64,000 nt of DNA from Geodermatophilus sabuli. GTDB lineage: Bacteria; Actinomycetota; Actinomycetes; Mycobacteriales; Geodermatophilaceae. Numbering within the stretch: the stretch's first letter is position 1; every line of letters starts with the position of its first letter. The translations under genes were made by a program, and so were the position numbers. The notes beneath the pieces were generated by a model. The model was given only the letters and a program-made list of their open reading frames with translations. It was not told where the DNA came from and made no database searches. Below, one piece after another: positions 17,019-25,617 of the stretch. The stretch spans positions 62,001-126,000 of the forward strand of contig NZ_JAAGWF010000022.1 of NCBI RefSeq assembly GCF_010686765.1, given 5' to 3'.

Positions 17019-17040
17019 AATGGGTCCGACCTCGAACTGT

Positions 17041-17550
17041 ATGCTGCCGCTCATGCCGGACGCCGTGGACCGCCTCATCGCCCAGTGGCAGCGCGAGCGC
17101 CCCGACCTCGACCTCGCCGCGATGGCCACGATCGGCCGGCTGGGCCGGCTGGCCGCGCACGTCGGCCCCGCGGTGGAGGCGGTCCTGGCCCGCCACGGCC
17201 TGAGCACCGGGGAGTTCGACGTCCTGGCGGCCCTGCGGCGGGCCGGCGCGCCGCACCGGCAGACGCCGACCGAGCTGGCCGGGTCGCTGATGCTGTCGCC
17301 GGCGGCGATGACCAACCGGCTCGACCGGCTCGAGTCCGCCGGCCTGGTCACCCGCGACCCCAACCCCGCCAGCCGACGGAGCCTGCTGGTCTCGCTCACC
17401 GACGAGGGGCTGCGGGTGGTCGACGCCGCGGTCACCGAGCACGTGGCCAACGAGGAGGCGCTGCTCGCGGCGCTGTCCCCGACCCAGCGCGCCCAGTTGG
17501 ACGCGATCCTGCGGCGCCTGCTCGCCTCGTTCGAGCCGCCGGCCGGCTGA
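17041..17550 (+). CDS. MarR-family regulator
   Basis: The protein has 169 residues if ATG 17041 is used; ATG 17053 is an equally good alternative, and neither has a clear ribosome binding site. The winged helix-turn-helix is visible: GEFDVLAALRRAGAPHRQTPTELAGSLMLSPAAMTNRLDRLESAGLVTRDPNPASRRSLLVSLTDEG. That is the wHTH plus the DxR-type wing (DPNPASRR). Dimerisation helices lie at both ends. The ligand is unknown. The operator palindrome 22 nt upstream implies self-repression. Confidence 0.92.
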   Translation: MLPLMPDAVDRLIAQWQRERPDLDLAAMATIGRLGRLAAHVGPAVEAVLARHGLSTGEFDVLAALRRAGAPHRQTPTELAGSLMLSPAAMTNRLDRLESAGLVTRDPNPASRRSLLVSLTDEGLRVVDAAVTEHVANEEALLAALSPTQRAQLDAILRRLLASFEPPAG

Positions 17551-17565
17551 GCCGGCGCGGGCCGG

Positions 17566-18381
17566 TCAGCCGCCCGCCAGGTCCACGACCGCGTCGACCA
17601 GTGCCGCACCGTCGAGCAGCACCGGGTCGTTGTGGTCGGCTCCGGGCACCTCGACCAGGCGGTGCAGGCCGGCGGCGGCCGCCGCGACGGCGCGACTCTG
17701 CCGGGGCGGCACGATGGTGTCCGCGTCCCCCAGCACGACGGTCGTCGGCACCTCCACGGTCGCCACCCGCTCAGCCACCCGGTAGCGGTCCCGCAGCAGC
17801 GCGCGCACCGGCAGGAACGGGTAGTGCTCGCTGCCCACGGCGGCGAGGTCGACGAACGGGGACCGGAGGACCAGGCCCGCCGGCGGGTACTCGGTCGCCA
17901 GCTCGGTGACGACGGCGGCACCGAGACTCTCCCCGAGGTACAGCAGCCGGTCGGGGGCGACGGCCTCGCGCTCGGTCAGGTGCGCGCGGGCCGCCCGGAC
18001 GTCGCGGGCCAGCCCCTCCTCGCTCGGACTGCCGGGGTTCCCCCCGTACCCCCGGTAGTCGAACAGCAGCACGGCCAGACCGCGCGCGGCGAGCGCCCGG
18101 GCCAGCGGCGCCCGCGCGGCGCGGTGCCCACCGTTGCCGTTGGCCACCAGCACCGCCGGCGCCGCCGCGTCGGCGCCAGGCACGAACCAGGCGCCCAGCG
18201 CCAGGCCGTCGGAGGTCTGGAGGACGACGTCCCGCGCACCGGGGAGCACGTCGGCCGCCGCCGGGACCGGTCCGTCGGCGGGCAGGTAGACCAGCCGCCG
18301 CTGGAAGGCCCAGAGCAGTCCGGTCACGAGCGCCAGCAGGACCACGACCACGGTGAGGCCGACCAGCGCCGACCGCAGCAT
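17566..18381 (-). CDS. Membrane-anchored alpha/beta hydrolase
   Basis: The protein has 271 residues. An N-terminal membrane helix (about 4-27) anchors a BAAT/DLH-like hydrolase. Its motifs are the oxyanion region LVANGNGGHR, the nucleophile elbow GESLG, the acid in VLGDADTIVP, and the base in GADHND. Family proteins (abhydrolase 12/17-like) are serine esterases or lipases at the membrane. The substrate is unknown. It ends 15 nt from the convergent MarR gene and begins 25 nt from the TPP-enzyme gene. Confidence 0.9.
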   Translation of the reverse strand: MLRSALVGLTVVVVLLALVTGLLWAFQRRLVYLPADGPVPAAADVLPGARDVVLQTSDGLALGAWFVPGADAAAPAVLVANGNGGHRAARAPLARALAARGLAVLLFDYRGYGGNPGSPSEEGLARDVRAARAHLTEREAVAPDRLLYLGESLGAAVVTELATEYPPAGLVLRSPFVDLAAVGSEHYPFLPVRALLRDRYRVAERVATVEVPTTVVLGDADTIVPPRQSRAVAAAAAGLHRLVEVPGADHNDPVLLDGAALVDAVVDLAGG

Positions 18382-18406
18382 GCGCCGATGATGCCGGTCC
18401 GGCCCG

Positions 18407-19957
18407 TCAGCGACGACCGGGCAGCACGGCGTCGATCAGGTGCGGACCCGGCTCGGCCAGTGCCGCCCGCAGCTGGTCGGCGAGCTCCTCGGCCGTCGTG
18501 GCGCGCGTCGCGGGGACGCCCATGCCGGTGGCCAGCGCGACGAAGTCCAGTCCCGGTCCCCCCAGGTCGAGCAGCCGGCCCGCGCGCTCACCGTCGCTGC
18601 GCGCCCCGACGTTGCGCAGCTCGTGCTCGAGGATGGCGTAGGACCCGTTGTCGCAGAGGACCGTCGTGACGTCCAGACCCTCACGGGCCTGGGTCCACAG
18701 CGCCTGGATCGTGTACATCGCGCTGCCGTCGGCCTGCACGGCGAGCACCGGCCGGTCGGGGCAGGCCACCGCCGCACCGACCGCCATCGGCTGCCCGCCG
18801 CCGATCGCGCCGCCGGTCAGGGCCAGCCAGTCGTGCCGCGGCGCGCCCGAGGTCAGCTCGGCCAGGCCGACGCCCGAGGTCAGCGCCTCGTCGACCACGA
18901 TCGCCCGCTCCGGCAGCAGCGCCCCGATCACCGCCGCCATCGACCGCGGGGTCAGCTCCCCGCTCGGCAGCTCCGGTCGAGCGGCCTCCAGCAGCGCCGG
19001 CTCGGCGTCCGGGGCGGCCAGATCGGCCAGCGCCCGCACCGCCGCGACGCCGTCCTCGCCGGGGGCGGAGAGGACGTGCACCGTGCACCCCTCGGGCACC
19101 GGCGTCCCCGGCGTCTCCGGGTAGCCGAAGAAGTGCACCGGCGCGGTCGCCCCCGCCAGCACCAGGTGCACCGTGCCGGCGAGGGAGGCCAGCGCCAGGG
19201 GCGGCGGATAGGGCAGCTTGTCCAGGTCCGGCAGGCCGGCGCCGCGCACCATCCGGGCGGGGAAGGTCTCCGCCATCAGCCGAGCGCCGGTCCCCGCCGC
19301 GACCTGCCCGGCGGCGAGCAGGCCCTCCTCGGAGGCCACGACGTCCCCACCCAGGAACAGCACGGCCGGCTCCCCCGACGCCAGCGCCCCCGCCACCGCG
19401 GCCACCACGGACGACGCCACCTGCGGCGCCGGGCGCACGGGCAGTGGGTCGGCCGGTGCGGCCCCGTCCGCCCAGGAGACGTCGGCCGGCAGGAGCAGCG
19501 TGGCGATCGCGCCGCGGGCGGCGGCCGCCACCGCCTCCGCCGCGTCCGCGGCCACGTCGGCCGGGGACAGCGACCGCCGCAGCCAGCCCGACACGGTGCC
19601 CGCGATCGCGTCGACGTCGGACTCCAGCGGCGCGTCCAGCCGCTTGTGCGACCGCGCGTGGTCACCCACGACGTTCACCACCGGAGCACCGCCGCGCCGG
19701 GCGTTGTGCAGGTTGGCCAGGCCGTTGCCCAGCCCCGGGCCGAGGTGCAGCAGGGTCGCCGCGGGGCGGCCGGCCATCCGGGCGTAGCCGTCGGCGGCAC
19801 CGGTCGCCACGCCCTCGAACAAGGTCAGCACGCCGCGCATCGCCGGGACGTCGTCCAGTGCCGCGACGAAGTGCATCTCGGACGTGCCGGGGTTGGCGAA
19901 GCAGACGTCGACGCCGGCCCCGACCAGGGTGCGGATGAGCGCCTGCGCCCCGTTCAC
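18407..19957 (-). CDS. Acetolactate-synthase-like thiamine diphosphate enzyme
   Basis: The protein has 516 residues from ATG 19957. All three domains of the family are present: the N-terminal PYR domain with catalytic E48 (TLFEGVATGAADGYARMAGRP), a central domain (VLFLGGDVVASEEG), and the C-terminal PP domain with the cofactor motif (VQADGSAMYTIQALW ... LCDNGSYAIL). The PP motif has an AD-G-S start rather than the standard GDG. The role could be acetolactate synthase-like, benzoylformate-decarboxylase-like, or another 2-oxoacid decarboxylase; residues that decide this are not clear to me. The neighbouring EthD and MDR genes on the same strand do not fix a pathway. Confidence 0.82.
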   Translation of the reverse strand: MNGAQALIRTLVGAGVDVCFANPGTSEMHFVAALDDVPAMRGVLTLFEGVATGAADGYARMAGRPAATLLHLGPGLGNGLANLHNARRGGAPVVNVVGDHARSHKRLDAPLESDVDAIAGTVSGWLRRSLSPADVAADAAEAVAAAARGAIATLLLPADVSWADGAAPADPLPVRPAPQVASSVVAAVAGALASGEPAVLFLGGDVVASEEGLLAAGQVAAGTGARLMAETFPARMVRGAGLPDLDKLPYPPPLALASLAGTVHLVLAGATAPVHFFGYPETPGTPVPEGCTVHVLSAPGEDGVAAVRALADLAAPDAEPALLEAARPELPSGELTPRSMAAVIGALLPERAIVVDEALTSGVGLAELTSGAPRHDWLALTGGAIGGGQPMAVGAAVACPDRPVLAVQADGSAMYTIQALWTQAREGLDVTTVLCDNGSYAILEHELRNVGARSDGERAGRLLDLGGPGLDFVALATGMGVPATRATTAEELADQLRAALAEPGPHLIDAVLPGRR

Positions 19958-19988
19958 CCGCCGGGTCCGGGCCGGCGCCGGCGGCCGG

Positions 19989-20321
19989 TCACGGGAAGTA
20001 GGGCATGCCGGCGTTCACTTCGCGGACGTCGAAGTGGGCGAAGGTCGCCCCGCCGGTGGCGAAGTTGGCGACGTCGGCCGAGGCCGCCTGCCCCTCCGGC
20101 GACCCCAGGCCCTTGCCCATGGCCTCCTCCGACTCGAAGTCGAGCTCGACGACGAGGTAGGGAGCCTGCTGCGCGGGGTCCAGGGACCGGGCGTGCCCGA
20201 CGGTGAACTTCACGACGCCGGGGATCTCCATCGCCAGCGGGGCGTGGGTGTCGCGGTAGTACTCGTCGAACGTCCCCGGGTCGTCGGGCTGTCCGTAGCT
20301 GACCACGAGCCTGTGCACCAT
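19989..20321 (-). CDS. EthD-family protein
   Basis: The protein has 110 residues from ATG 20321. It has the EthD ferredoxin-like pattern: VVSYGQPDDPGTFDEYYRDTHAPLAMEIPGVVKFTVG, then PYLVVELDFESEEAMGKGLGSPEGQAASADVANFATGG. EthD proteins are small dimeric barrels first found in ether degradation and usually of unknown catalytic function. It lies between the TPP enzyme (31 nt downstream on the same strand) and a terminator-like hairpin upstream. Confidence 0.88.
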   Translation of the reverse strand: MVHRLVVSYGQPDDPGTFDEYYRDTHAPLAMEIPGVVKFTVGHARSLDPAQQAPYLVVELDFESEEAMGKGLGSPEGQAASADVANFATGGATFAHFDVREVNAGMPYFP

Positions 20322-20357
20322 CGCGGCACCTCCACATCGGACCCGGGCCCCGCTGCC

Positions 20358-20398
20358 CGGGAGTGGCCCTCACCCTGGCAGGTGCAGGGCCACTCCCG
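20358..20398 (-). terminator. Hairpin downstream of the MDR oxidoreductase
   Basis: Arms CGGGAGTGGCCCT (20358-20370) and AGGGCCACTCCCG (20386-20398) pair perfectly over 13 bp around a 15-nt loop. It lies just past the stop of the minus-strand gene ending at 20404. There is no long U-tract, as is common for GC-rich actinobacterial terminators. Confidence 0.65.
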
Positions 20399-20403
20399 CG
20401 ACC

Positions 20404-21342
20404 TCAGAAGGTGATGACCAGGCGCCCGCGGATGCCGCCGCCCTCGAGCAGCCGGTGCGCCTCGGCGCCCTGCTCGGCGGGGAAGGTGCGGGCCACCCGC
20501 AGGGTGAGCACGCCCTGTTCGGCGAGCGCCCGGAGGCCGTCCAGCTTCTCCTGCTCCTCGGCGTAGGACCGGATCAGCACGGGGTGCACCCGCAGCCCGC
20601 GCTCGCCGTTGCCCTCGTACCCGCGGACGGTCGTCACCGTCCCGCCGTCGGCCACCGCCGGCAGCACCAGCTCGTTCTGCACGGAGCCGTCGGCGAGCCC
20701 GTCGACGCCCTGCGGGAACCGCTCCCGGATCCGCTCCGCGACGTCGTCCCCGCGCCGGACGACGACGTCGGCGCCGAGCTCGCGGACCAGCTGCTCGTCG
20801 GCCTCCGAGGCGTCGGCGACCACGGTCAGCCCCTCGTGCTTGGCCAGCTGGATCACGTACCCGCCGAACGCCCCGGCCGCACCGGTCACCGCGAGCACCT
20901 GGCCCGGCTGCAGGGCCATCAGGTCCAGCGCCAGGCGCGCGGTCAGCCCGTTCATGGGCAGGGTCGAGGCCTCGGCGTCACCGGCGTTCTCCGGCGACCG
21001 GGCCACCGACCGGGCCGGGACGACGAGGTCCTCGCGGTACCCGCCGTGCGCGCCCGAGGGGAGCACCACCGCCATCACCCGGTCGCCCACCCGCAGGTCG
21101 GTCTGCACGTCCGGGCCGATCTCGGCGAGCGTGCCGGCGGCATCCATCCCGGGGACGTACGGGAACTGCTTGACCGGGTCCCGCTGCGCATAGGTGCCGT
21201 TGCGGGCGTAGGTGTCGGTGGGGTTCACCGTCGCCGCCGTCACCCTCAGCCGCACCTGGCCGGGCCCCAGCGGCTCCGGCGGCACGTCCACGACGTGCAG
21301 GGCCTCCGGCCCACCGAACTCGGTCACTCCCACAGCTCTCAT
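20404..21342 (-). CDS. Zinc-independent MDR NADPH:quinone oxidoreductase-like
   Basis: The protein has 312 residues. It is a medium-chain dehydrogenase without zinc ligands: the N-terminal GroES-like domain (VTEFGGPEALHVVDVPPEPLGPGQVRLRV), the YVPGMDAAGTLAEIG segment, and a Rossmann domain with VTGAAGAFGGYVIQLAKHEG, an AxxGxxG-type dinucleotide site. It resembles quinone oxidoreductases (QOR) and zeta-crystallin-like proteins, which reduce quinones or enones with NADPH. The start at ATG 21342 is well placed. The terminator at 20358 marks its end. Confidence 0.88.
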   Translation of the reverse strand: MRAVGVTEFGGPEALHVVDVPPEPLGPGQVRLRVTAATVNPTDTYARNGTYAQRDPVKQFPYVPGMDAAGTLAEIGPDVQTDLRVGDRVMAVVLPSGAHGGYREDLVVPARSVARSPENAGDAEASTLPMNGLTARLALDLMALQPGQVLAVTGAAGAFGGYVIQLAKHEGLTVVADASEADEQLVRELGADVVVRRGDDVAERIRERFPQGVDGLADGSVQNELVLPAVADGGTVTTVRGYEGNGERGLRVHPVLIRSYAEEQEKLDGLRALAEQGVLTLRVARTFPAEQGAEAHRLLEGGGIRGRLVITF

Positions 21343-21427
21343 GTCGGGGCCAATGCCCCGTCCACGGAGCCGATTCCCCCGGCTTCCGCACCGCAGAACG
21401 CTTCCCGCCGGCGTCCGTCCGAGCCGG

Positions 21428-21489
21428 TGACGTCATCGCGATGGCTCCAGACCTTGCGCATGACGTCATAAGACGTCACAGTGACGTCA
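21428..21489. promoter_or_regulatory. TGACGTCA operator array upstream of RHH gene
   Basis: TGACGTCA, itself palindromic, occurs at 21428-21435, 21461-21468 and 21482-21489. A near copy (AGACGTCA) lies at 21471-21478. The three right-hand copies are spaced by about 10-11 bp, so they face the same side of the helix. The last one touches the start codon of the RHH gene. Tandem boxes with one-turn spacing are typical of ribbon-helix-helix repressors, which suggests autoregulation. Confidence 0.75.
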
Positions 21490-22016
21490 TGGACCTCACG
21501 CCCTACGTCGACCAGCTCCGCCGGGAGCTGGCGCTCGCCGCCGAGTTGGGTGGCGAGGAGGCCCGCGTGCTGGCCGAACGGCTGACCGCACCGCTCGAGT
21601 CCTCTCTCCGCCTCGCACTGCTCAGTGCGCTGTCCACCGCCGCGGAGGAGATCAGCAGCCAGCTGGCACCCGGCACCGTCGACGTCCGGCTGCGCGGCGG
21701 GGACATCGGCTTCGTCGTCACCGCCGCCGTCGCGCCCGCCGAGGACGCCGACCACCGGCCGGAGGCCGACGCGCCCGCCCCGCCCGCGGCCGCCGGCACC
21801 GGCGCCGACGACGGAGCCACGGCACGGATCACCCTCCGGCTCCCCGAGCAGCTCAAGACCCGGATCGAGGACGCGGCCGGCCGGGAGGGGTCCTCGGTCA
21901 ACACCTGGCTGGTGCGCGCGGTGACGCGGGCCCTGGGGTCCGGGCCCACCACCGCCCCCACCGAACGACGACGCGGCCGGTGGTCGGGCCAGCAGTACTC
22001 CGGCTGGGTCCGCTGA
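21489..22016 (+). CDS. Ribbon-helix-helix regulator
   Basis: The protein has 175 residues from ATG 21489. An N-terminal helical region (about 1-70, DLTPYVDQLRRELALAAELGGEEARVLAERL) may be a HicB-type or oligomerisation part. An Ala/Pro/Asp linker leads to a ribbon-helix-helix (ARITLRLPEQLKTRIEDAAGREGSSVNTWLVRAVTRAL, about 117-155) and an Arg-rich tail. Its start overlaps the final TGACGTCA box. It is the first gene of a tight cluster: DUF4097 protein, ABC ATPase, permease. It is probably the operon's repressor (inference). Confidence 0.85.
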   Translation: MDLTPYVDQLRRELALAAELGGEEARVLAERLTAPLESSLRLALLSALSTAAEEISSQLAPGTVDVRLRGGDIGFVVTAAVAPAEDADHRPEADAPAPPAAAGTGADDGATARITLRLPEQLKTRIEDAAGREGSSVNTWLVRAVTRALGSGPTTAPTERRRGRWSGQQYSGWVR

Positions 22017-22066
22017 CCCGTCCCGCACCGCTCCCCGGCCGCCCCACACCCCGGAGGTCTGCTGCC

Positions 22067-22858
22067 ATGCCGACGTTCGACACCCCCGCCCCCGTGCACG
22101 CCCGCGTCGACGTCTCGGGCGGCTCCCTCCGCGTCCGGGCCGCCGACCGCTCCGACACCGTCGTCGAGGTCCACCCGAGTGATCCGCACAGCTCCGCCGA
22201 CGTCCAGGCCGCCCAGCAGACGCGGGTGGAGTACGCAGCGGGGAGGCTGCTGATCAGCTCACCCCGGCGGCCACGGCTGCACTTCTTCGGCGGCATGCCC
22301 TCGGTGGAGATCGACGTCTGCCTCCCGGCGGACTCGGTCGTGGAGGTCAGCTCCCTGGCCGGGGACGTCGACTGCGAGGGCCGGCTCGGCGACGTCCGGG
22401 TGGACGCGCGGTACGGCGACATCCGGATCGACCGGGCCGCCGGCGTGCACGCCCGCACCGCGGCCGGCGACGTCACGGTGGCCGCCGTCGACGGGGACGC
22501 CGACGCCGGCACCGCGTACGGCGGGATCCGCGTGCACGAGGCCCGGGGCGACCTCCGGCTCGACTCGTCGTGCGGAGACATCACCGTCGACCGCGCCCTC
22601 GGCTCGGTCGGTGCCACCACCCGCTACGGCGAGGTCCGGATCGGCCAGGCCGTCCGGGGCTCGCTGGTCCTCGAGACCGCCTACGGCGACGTCGAGGCCG
22701 GCGTCCGGGAGGGGACCGCCGCCTGGCTGGACGTGGCGGCCGGGTCCGGCAACGTCCGCAACCTGCTGACGCCCACCGGCGGACCCGAGGACGCCGAGGA
22801 GACCGTCGAGATCCGCGCCCGGACGGCCTACGGCGACATCGTCATCCGCCGCGCCTGA
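22067..22858 (+). CDS. DUF4097 (toast-rack) beta-repeat protein
   Basis: The protein has 263 residues from ATG 22067, behind GGAGG. It is composed of short repeated strands with Asp/Gly turns (RYGDIRIDRAAG, AYGGIRVHEARGDLRL, SSCGDITVDRALG, RYGEVRIGQAV, AYGDVEAGV, AYGDIVIRRA), typical of the DUF4097 beta-helix-like domain. Such proteins often sit in operons with ABC exporters or anti-sigma factors, and no enzymatic role is known. There is no signal peptide, so it should be cytoplasmic. It ends 26 nt before the ABC ATPase gene. Confidence 0.88.
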   Translation: MPTFDTPAPVHARVDVSGGSLRVRAADRSDTVVEVHPSDPHSSADVQAAQQTRVEYAAGRLLISSPRRPRLHFFGGMPSVEIDVCLPADSVVEVSSLAGDVDCEGRLGDVRVDARYGDIRIDRAAGVHARTAAGDVTVAAVDGDADAGTAYGGIRVHEARGDLRLDSSCGDITVDRALGSVGATTRYGEVRIGQAVRGSLVLETAYGDVEAGVREGTAAWLDVAAGSGNVRNLLTPTGGPEDAEETVEIRARTAYGDIVIRRA

Positions 22859-22884
22859 CCGACACCCACGAGGAGACCCACCAC

Positions 22885-23838
22885 ATGACCACCACCGGCA
22901 CCCCGGCCATCTCGGTCACCGGCCTGCGCAAGTCCTTCGGCCCGAAGCTCGTCCTCGACGGCCTCGACCTCACCGTCCCGGAGGGGACCGTCTTCGCCCT
23001 GCTCGGCCCCAACGGCGCCGGCAAGACGACCACCGTCGACATCCTGTCCACCCTCACCCCGGCCGACGGCGGCGAGGTGCGCATCGCCGGCCACGACCTG
23101 CACCGCGAACCGGACGCCGTGCGTGCCTCGATCGCGCTGACCGGCCAGTTCTCCGCCGTCGACGACCTCCTGACCGGCGCGGAGAACCTGCGGCTCATGG
23201 CCGACCTGCTGCACGTCGGCCGCCGCGAGGGGCAGCGCCGGGCCGCCGACCTGCTGGAGCGGTTCGACCTCGTCGACGCCGCCGGCCGGGTGCCGAGCAC
23301 CTACTCCGGCGGCATGCGCCGGCGGCTGGACCTCGCGATGGGGCTGATGGGCGACCCCCGGGTGGTCTTCCTCGACGAGCCGACCACGGGTCTGGACCCG
23401 CGCAGCCGCCGGGCCATGTGGGACGTCGTCCGCGGGCTCGTGGCCGACGGCGTCACGATCCTGCTCACCACCCAGTACCTCGAGGAGGCCGACCAGCTGG
23501 CCGACCGGATCGGTGTCCTGGACGCCGGACGGCTGGTCGCCGAGGGCACCGCGGACGAGCTCAAGCGGATGGTGCCCGGCGGCCACGTCCGGCTCGAGTT
23601 CAGCGGGCCGGAGCCGCTCGAGCGGGCGGCCCACGCCCTCGGCGTGCCGCCCGCCGGCGACGGGGTGCTCGCCCTCGAGGTGACCGGCGACGGCAGCGTC
23701 GCCGCCCTGAAGTCCCTGCTCGCCCGCCTCGACGACGCCGGGATCGACGTCGCCGGGCTCACCGTGCACACCCCCGACCTGGACGACGTCTTCCTGGCCC
23801 TGACCGGCCACCCGACCCCTGCCGAGGTGACCGCATGA
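22885..23838 (+). CDS. Drug-type ABC transporter ATPase (DrrA-like)
   Basis: The protein has 317 residues. Motifs are: Walker A LLGPNGAGKTTTVD (about 36-49), Q-loop LTGQFSAVD, signature YSGGMRRRLDLA, Walker B VVFLDEPTTGLDPRS, and a switch with TTQYLEEADQLADRI. The C-terminal regulatory domain is like that of DrrA. The SGGM signature and TLTPADGGEVRIAGHDL segment place it with antibiotic and lipid exporters. It is co-translated with the permease (ATGA overlap at 23835). The cargo cannot be told from sequence. Confidence 0.93.
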   Translation: MTTTGTPAISVTGLRKSFGPKLVLDGLDLTVPEGTVFALLGPNGAGKTTTVDILSTLTPADGGEVRIAGHDLHREPDAVRASIALTGQFSAVDDLLTGAENLRLMADLLHVGRREGQRRAADLLERFDLVDAAGRVPSTYSGGMRRRLDLAMGLMGDPRVVFLDEPTTGLDPRSRRAMWDVVRGLVADGVTILLTTQYLEEADQLADRIGVLDAGRLVAEGTADELKRMVPGGHVRLEFSGPEPLERAAHALGVPPAGDGVLALEVTGDGSVAALKSLLARLDDAGIDVAGLTVHTPDLDDVFLALTGHPTPAEVTA

Positions 23839-24626
23839 GCACGCTGGCACTGACCGTGCACGACTCCGCGACGATGCTGCGTCGCAACCTCAAGCGCGCC
23901 GTCCGCTACCCCGGGCTGACCGTGATCGTCGCGGCGATGCCGATCGTCTTCCTGCTGCTGTTCGTCTTCGTCTTCGGCGGGACGCTCGGCGCCGGGCTGG
24001 GACTGCCGTCCGGCGGCCGGGCGGAGTACCTCGCCTACGTCGTCCCCGGCATCCTGGTCCTCGCCATCACCGGCGGGGCGCAGGGGACGGCGATCGGCAT
24101 CGCCATGGACATGACCGAGGGCATCATCGCCCGGTTCCGCACCATGTCGATCGCCCGCGCGTCGGTGCTCACCGGGCACGTCGTGAGCGCGGTGATCCAG
24201 ACGATGGCCGGCCTGGCGATGGTCGTCGCCGTCGCGCTGCTGATCGGCTTCCGGCCGGAGGCGAACGCGCTGGAGTGGCTCGGGGTGATCGGCGTCCTGG
24301 CGATGACCAGCTTCGCGCTGTCCTGGCTGTCGATCGCGATGGGCCTGCAGACGAAGACCGTCGAGGCGGCCAGCAACCTGCCGATGCCGCTCATGCTCCT
24401 GCCCTTCTTCGGCAGCGGCTTCGTGCCGGTGGAGTCCATGCCGGCCGGGCTGCGCTGGTTCGCGGAGAACCAGCCGTTCACCCCGATCATCGAGACGACG
24501 CGTGGGCTGCTCACCGGGACGGCGATCGGCTCCAGCGGGCTGGTCGCGACGGCGTGGTGTGCCGCCATCGCCCTGGTCGGCTACCTCTGGGCGCGCACCA
24601 ACTACGAGCGCCGCCCGGCTCGCTGA
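23835..24626 (+). CDS. ABC-2 type permease (DrrB-like)
   Basis: The protein has 263 residues, ATG 23835 overlapping the ATPase stop. It has six hydrophobic segments: about 27-49, 70-90, 115-137, 148-168, 177-197 and 235-255. The ABC-2 signature region is GSGFVPVESMPAGLRWFAENQPFTPIIETTRGLL, typical of DrrB/NodJ-like exporters. With the preceding ATPase it would form a dimeric efflux pump. A 10-bp hairpin follows 7 nt after the stop. Confidence 0.93.
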   Translation: MSTLALTVHDSATMLRRNLKRAVRYPGLTVIVAAMPIVFLLLFVFVFGGTLGAGLGLPSGGRAEYLAYVVPGILVLAITGGAQGTAIGIAMDMTEGIIARFRTMSIARASVLTGHVVSAVIQTMAGLAMVVAVALLIGFRPEANALEWLGVIGVLAMTSFALSWLSIAMGLQTKTVEAASNLPMPLMLLPFFGSGFVPVESMPAGLRWFAENQPFTPIIETTRGLLTGTAIGSSGLVATAWCAAIALVGYLWARTNYERRPAR

Positions 24627-24632
24627 GTGCGA

Positions 24633-24690
24633 GGGACTCTCGGCGGCGAGAGTCCCCCTTGCGCCGGGACCCTCGGTGCCGGGAGTCCCG
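24633..24690 (+). terminator. Two hairpins after the ABC exporter operon
   Basis: The first hairpin has perfect 10-bp arms GGGACTCTCG (24633-24642) and CGAGAGTCCC (24647-24656) around GCGG, followed by CCTT. The second is imperfect (GGGACCCTC and GGGAGTCCC, about 24667-24690). They lie directly behind the permease stop. The CGAGAGTCC core recurs in the hairpin at 25563-25607. Confidence 0.7.
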
Positions 24691-24774
24691 GCGTGTCGGC
24701 CGTGTCGCGGGAATGTCGTCCCCCCGCCCGGCGCTGAACGGAGCAATCCGCCGCACGACCGCGAGAGGTGCCGC

Positions 24775-25488
24775 ATGCCCGCACTCCTGCAGGACCGCCC
24801 GGCCGCCCTCCCCGCCGACGACGAGACCCGCCCGCGTCCGTCGCGCCGCATGCGTCGTGTCCGCCGCCGTCTGGTCGCCGCCGGGATCGGGCTGGCCGTG
24901 CTCGTGCCGGTCGGCGCGAAGGTGGCCGACTGGCTGCCCGACAACCCGTTCGGGCAGGACACCGTCGACCGCAGCACCACCCCGCTGCTGGTGGCCCTCG
25001 AGGACCTGCAGGAGTACCACGCCGCGACCGGCACCTTCCAGGTCGTGGTCGACCGTGAGGTCGACACCCGCTACGTGCCCTCGGTGATCAGCGGCGAGCG
25101 GGTCAGCTTCCTCGCCACCGGGACCACGGACGCCTACGTCGACTTCGCGGGCCTGGAGACGGGCGCGGTCGCCCTGTCCGAGGACGGCACCTCGGCGACC
25201 ATCGAGCTGCCGGCCCCCCGCCTGGACGAGGTGCGGATCGACCCCACCGAGAGCCGCGTCCTCGACCGCGACCGCGGGCTGTTCGAGCGGGTCGGCGACG
25301 CCTTCGGCGACAACCCGGTCGACGACACCGAGCTCTACGCGCTGGCCGAGGACCGGCTGGCCGCGGCCGCTGCGAGCAGCGACCTGCGCGAGCGCGCCGA
25401 GGAGAACACCCGCACCATGCTCACCGGCCTGGCCCGGTCCCTGGGCGTCGACCGGGTGGAGATCCGTTTCGACCAGCCCGCCGAGTAG
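24775..25488 (+). CDS. DUF4230 protein
   Basis: The protein has 237 residues from ATG 24775, behind GAGAGGTG. A short Arg-rich cytoplasmic part is followed by one membrane helix (about 37-55) and an extracytoplasmic DUF4230 domain: TPLLVALEDLQEYHAATGTFQVVVDREVDTRYVP, then ISGERVSFLATGTTDAYVDFAGLE. DUF4230 proteins occur in many actinobacteria and firmicutes and have no assigned function. It is a single gene bounded on both sides by hairpins. Confidence 0.88.
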   Translation: MPALLQDRPAALPADDETRPRPSRRMRRVRRRLVAAGIGLAVLVPVGAKVADWLPDNPFGQDTVDRSTTPLLVALEDLQEYHAATGTFQVVVDREVDTRYVPSVISGERVSFLATGTTDAYVDFAGLETGAVALSEDGTSATIELPAPRLDEVRIDPTESRVLDRDRGLFERVGDAFGDNPVDDTELYALAEDRLAAAAASSDLRERAEENTRTMLTGLARSLGVDRVEIRFDQPAE

Positions 25489-25562
25489 GCCCCGCGCAGG
25501 GGGCCCGCCGCGAGCGGTGCGGGCAGGGGGCCCGGTCGTCAGCGCTGGCGGCAACCCCACCG

Positions 25563-25607
25563 CCGACCCCCCGCGGACTTCCGGCGCCGAGAGTCCGCGG
25601 GGGTCGG
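25563..25607. terminator. Bidirectional terminator between convergent genes
   Basis: The arms CCGACCCCCCGCGGACT (25563-25579) and AGTCCGCGGGGGTCGG (25592-25607) pair with one bulged C around a 12-nt loop. It separates the DUF4230 gene from the convergent acyl-CoA dehydrogenase gene and can serve both. Confidence 0.75.
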
Positions 25608-25617
25608 CTGACCCGCC

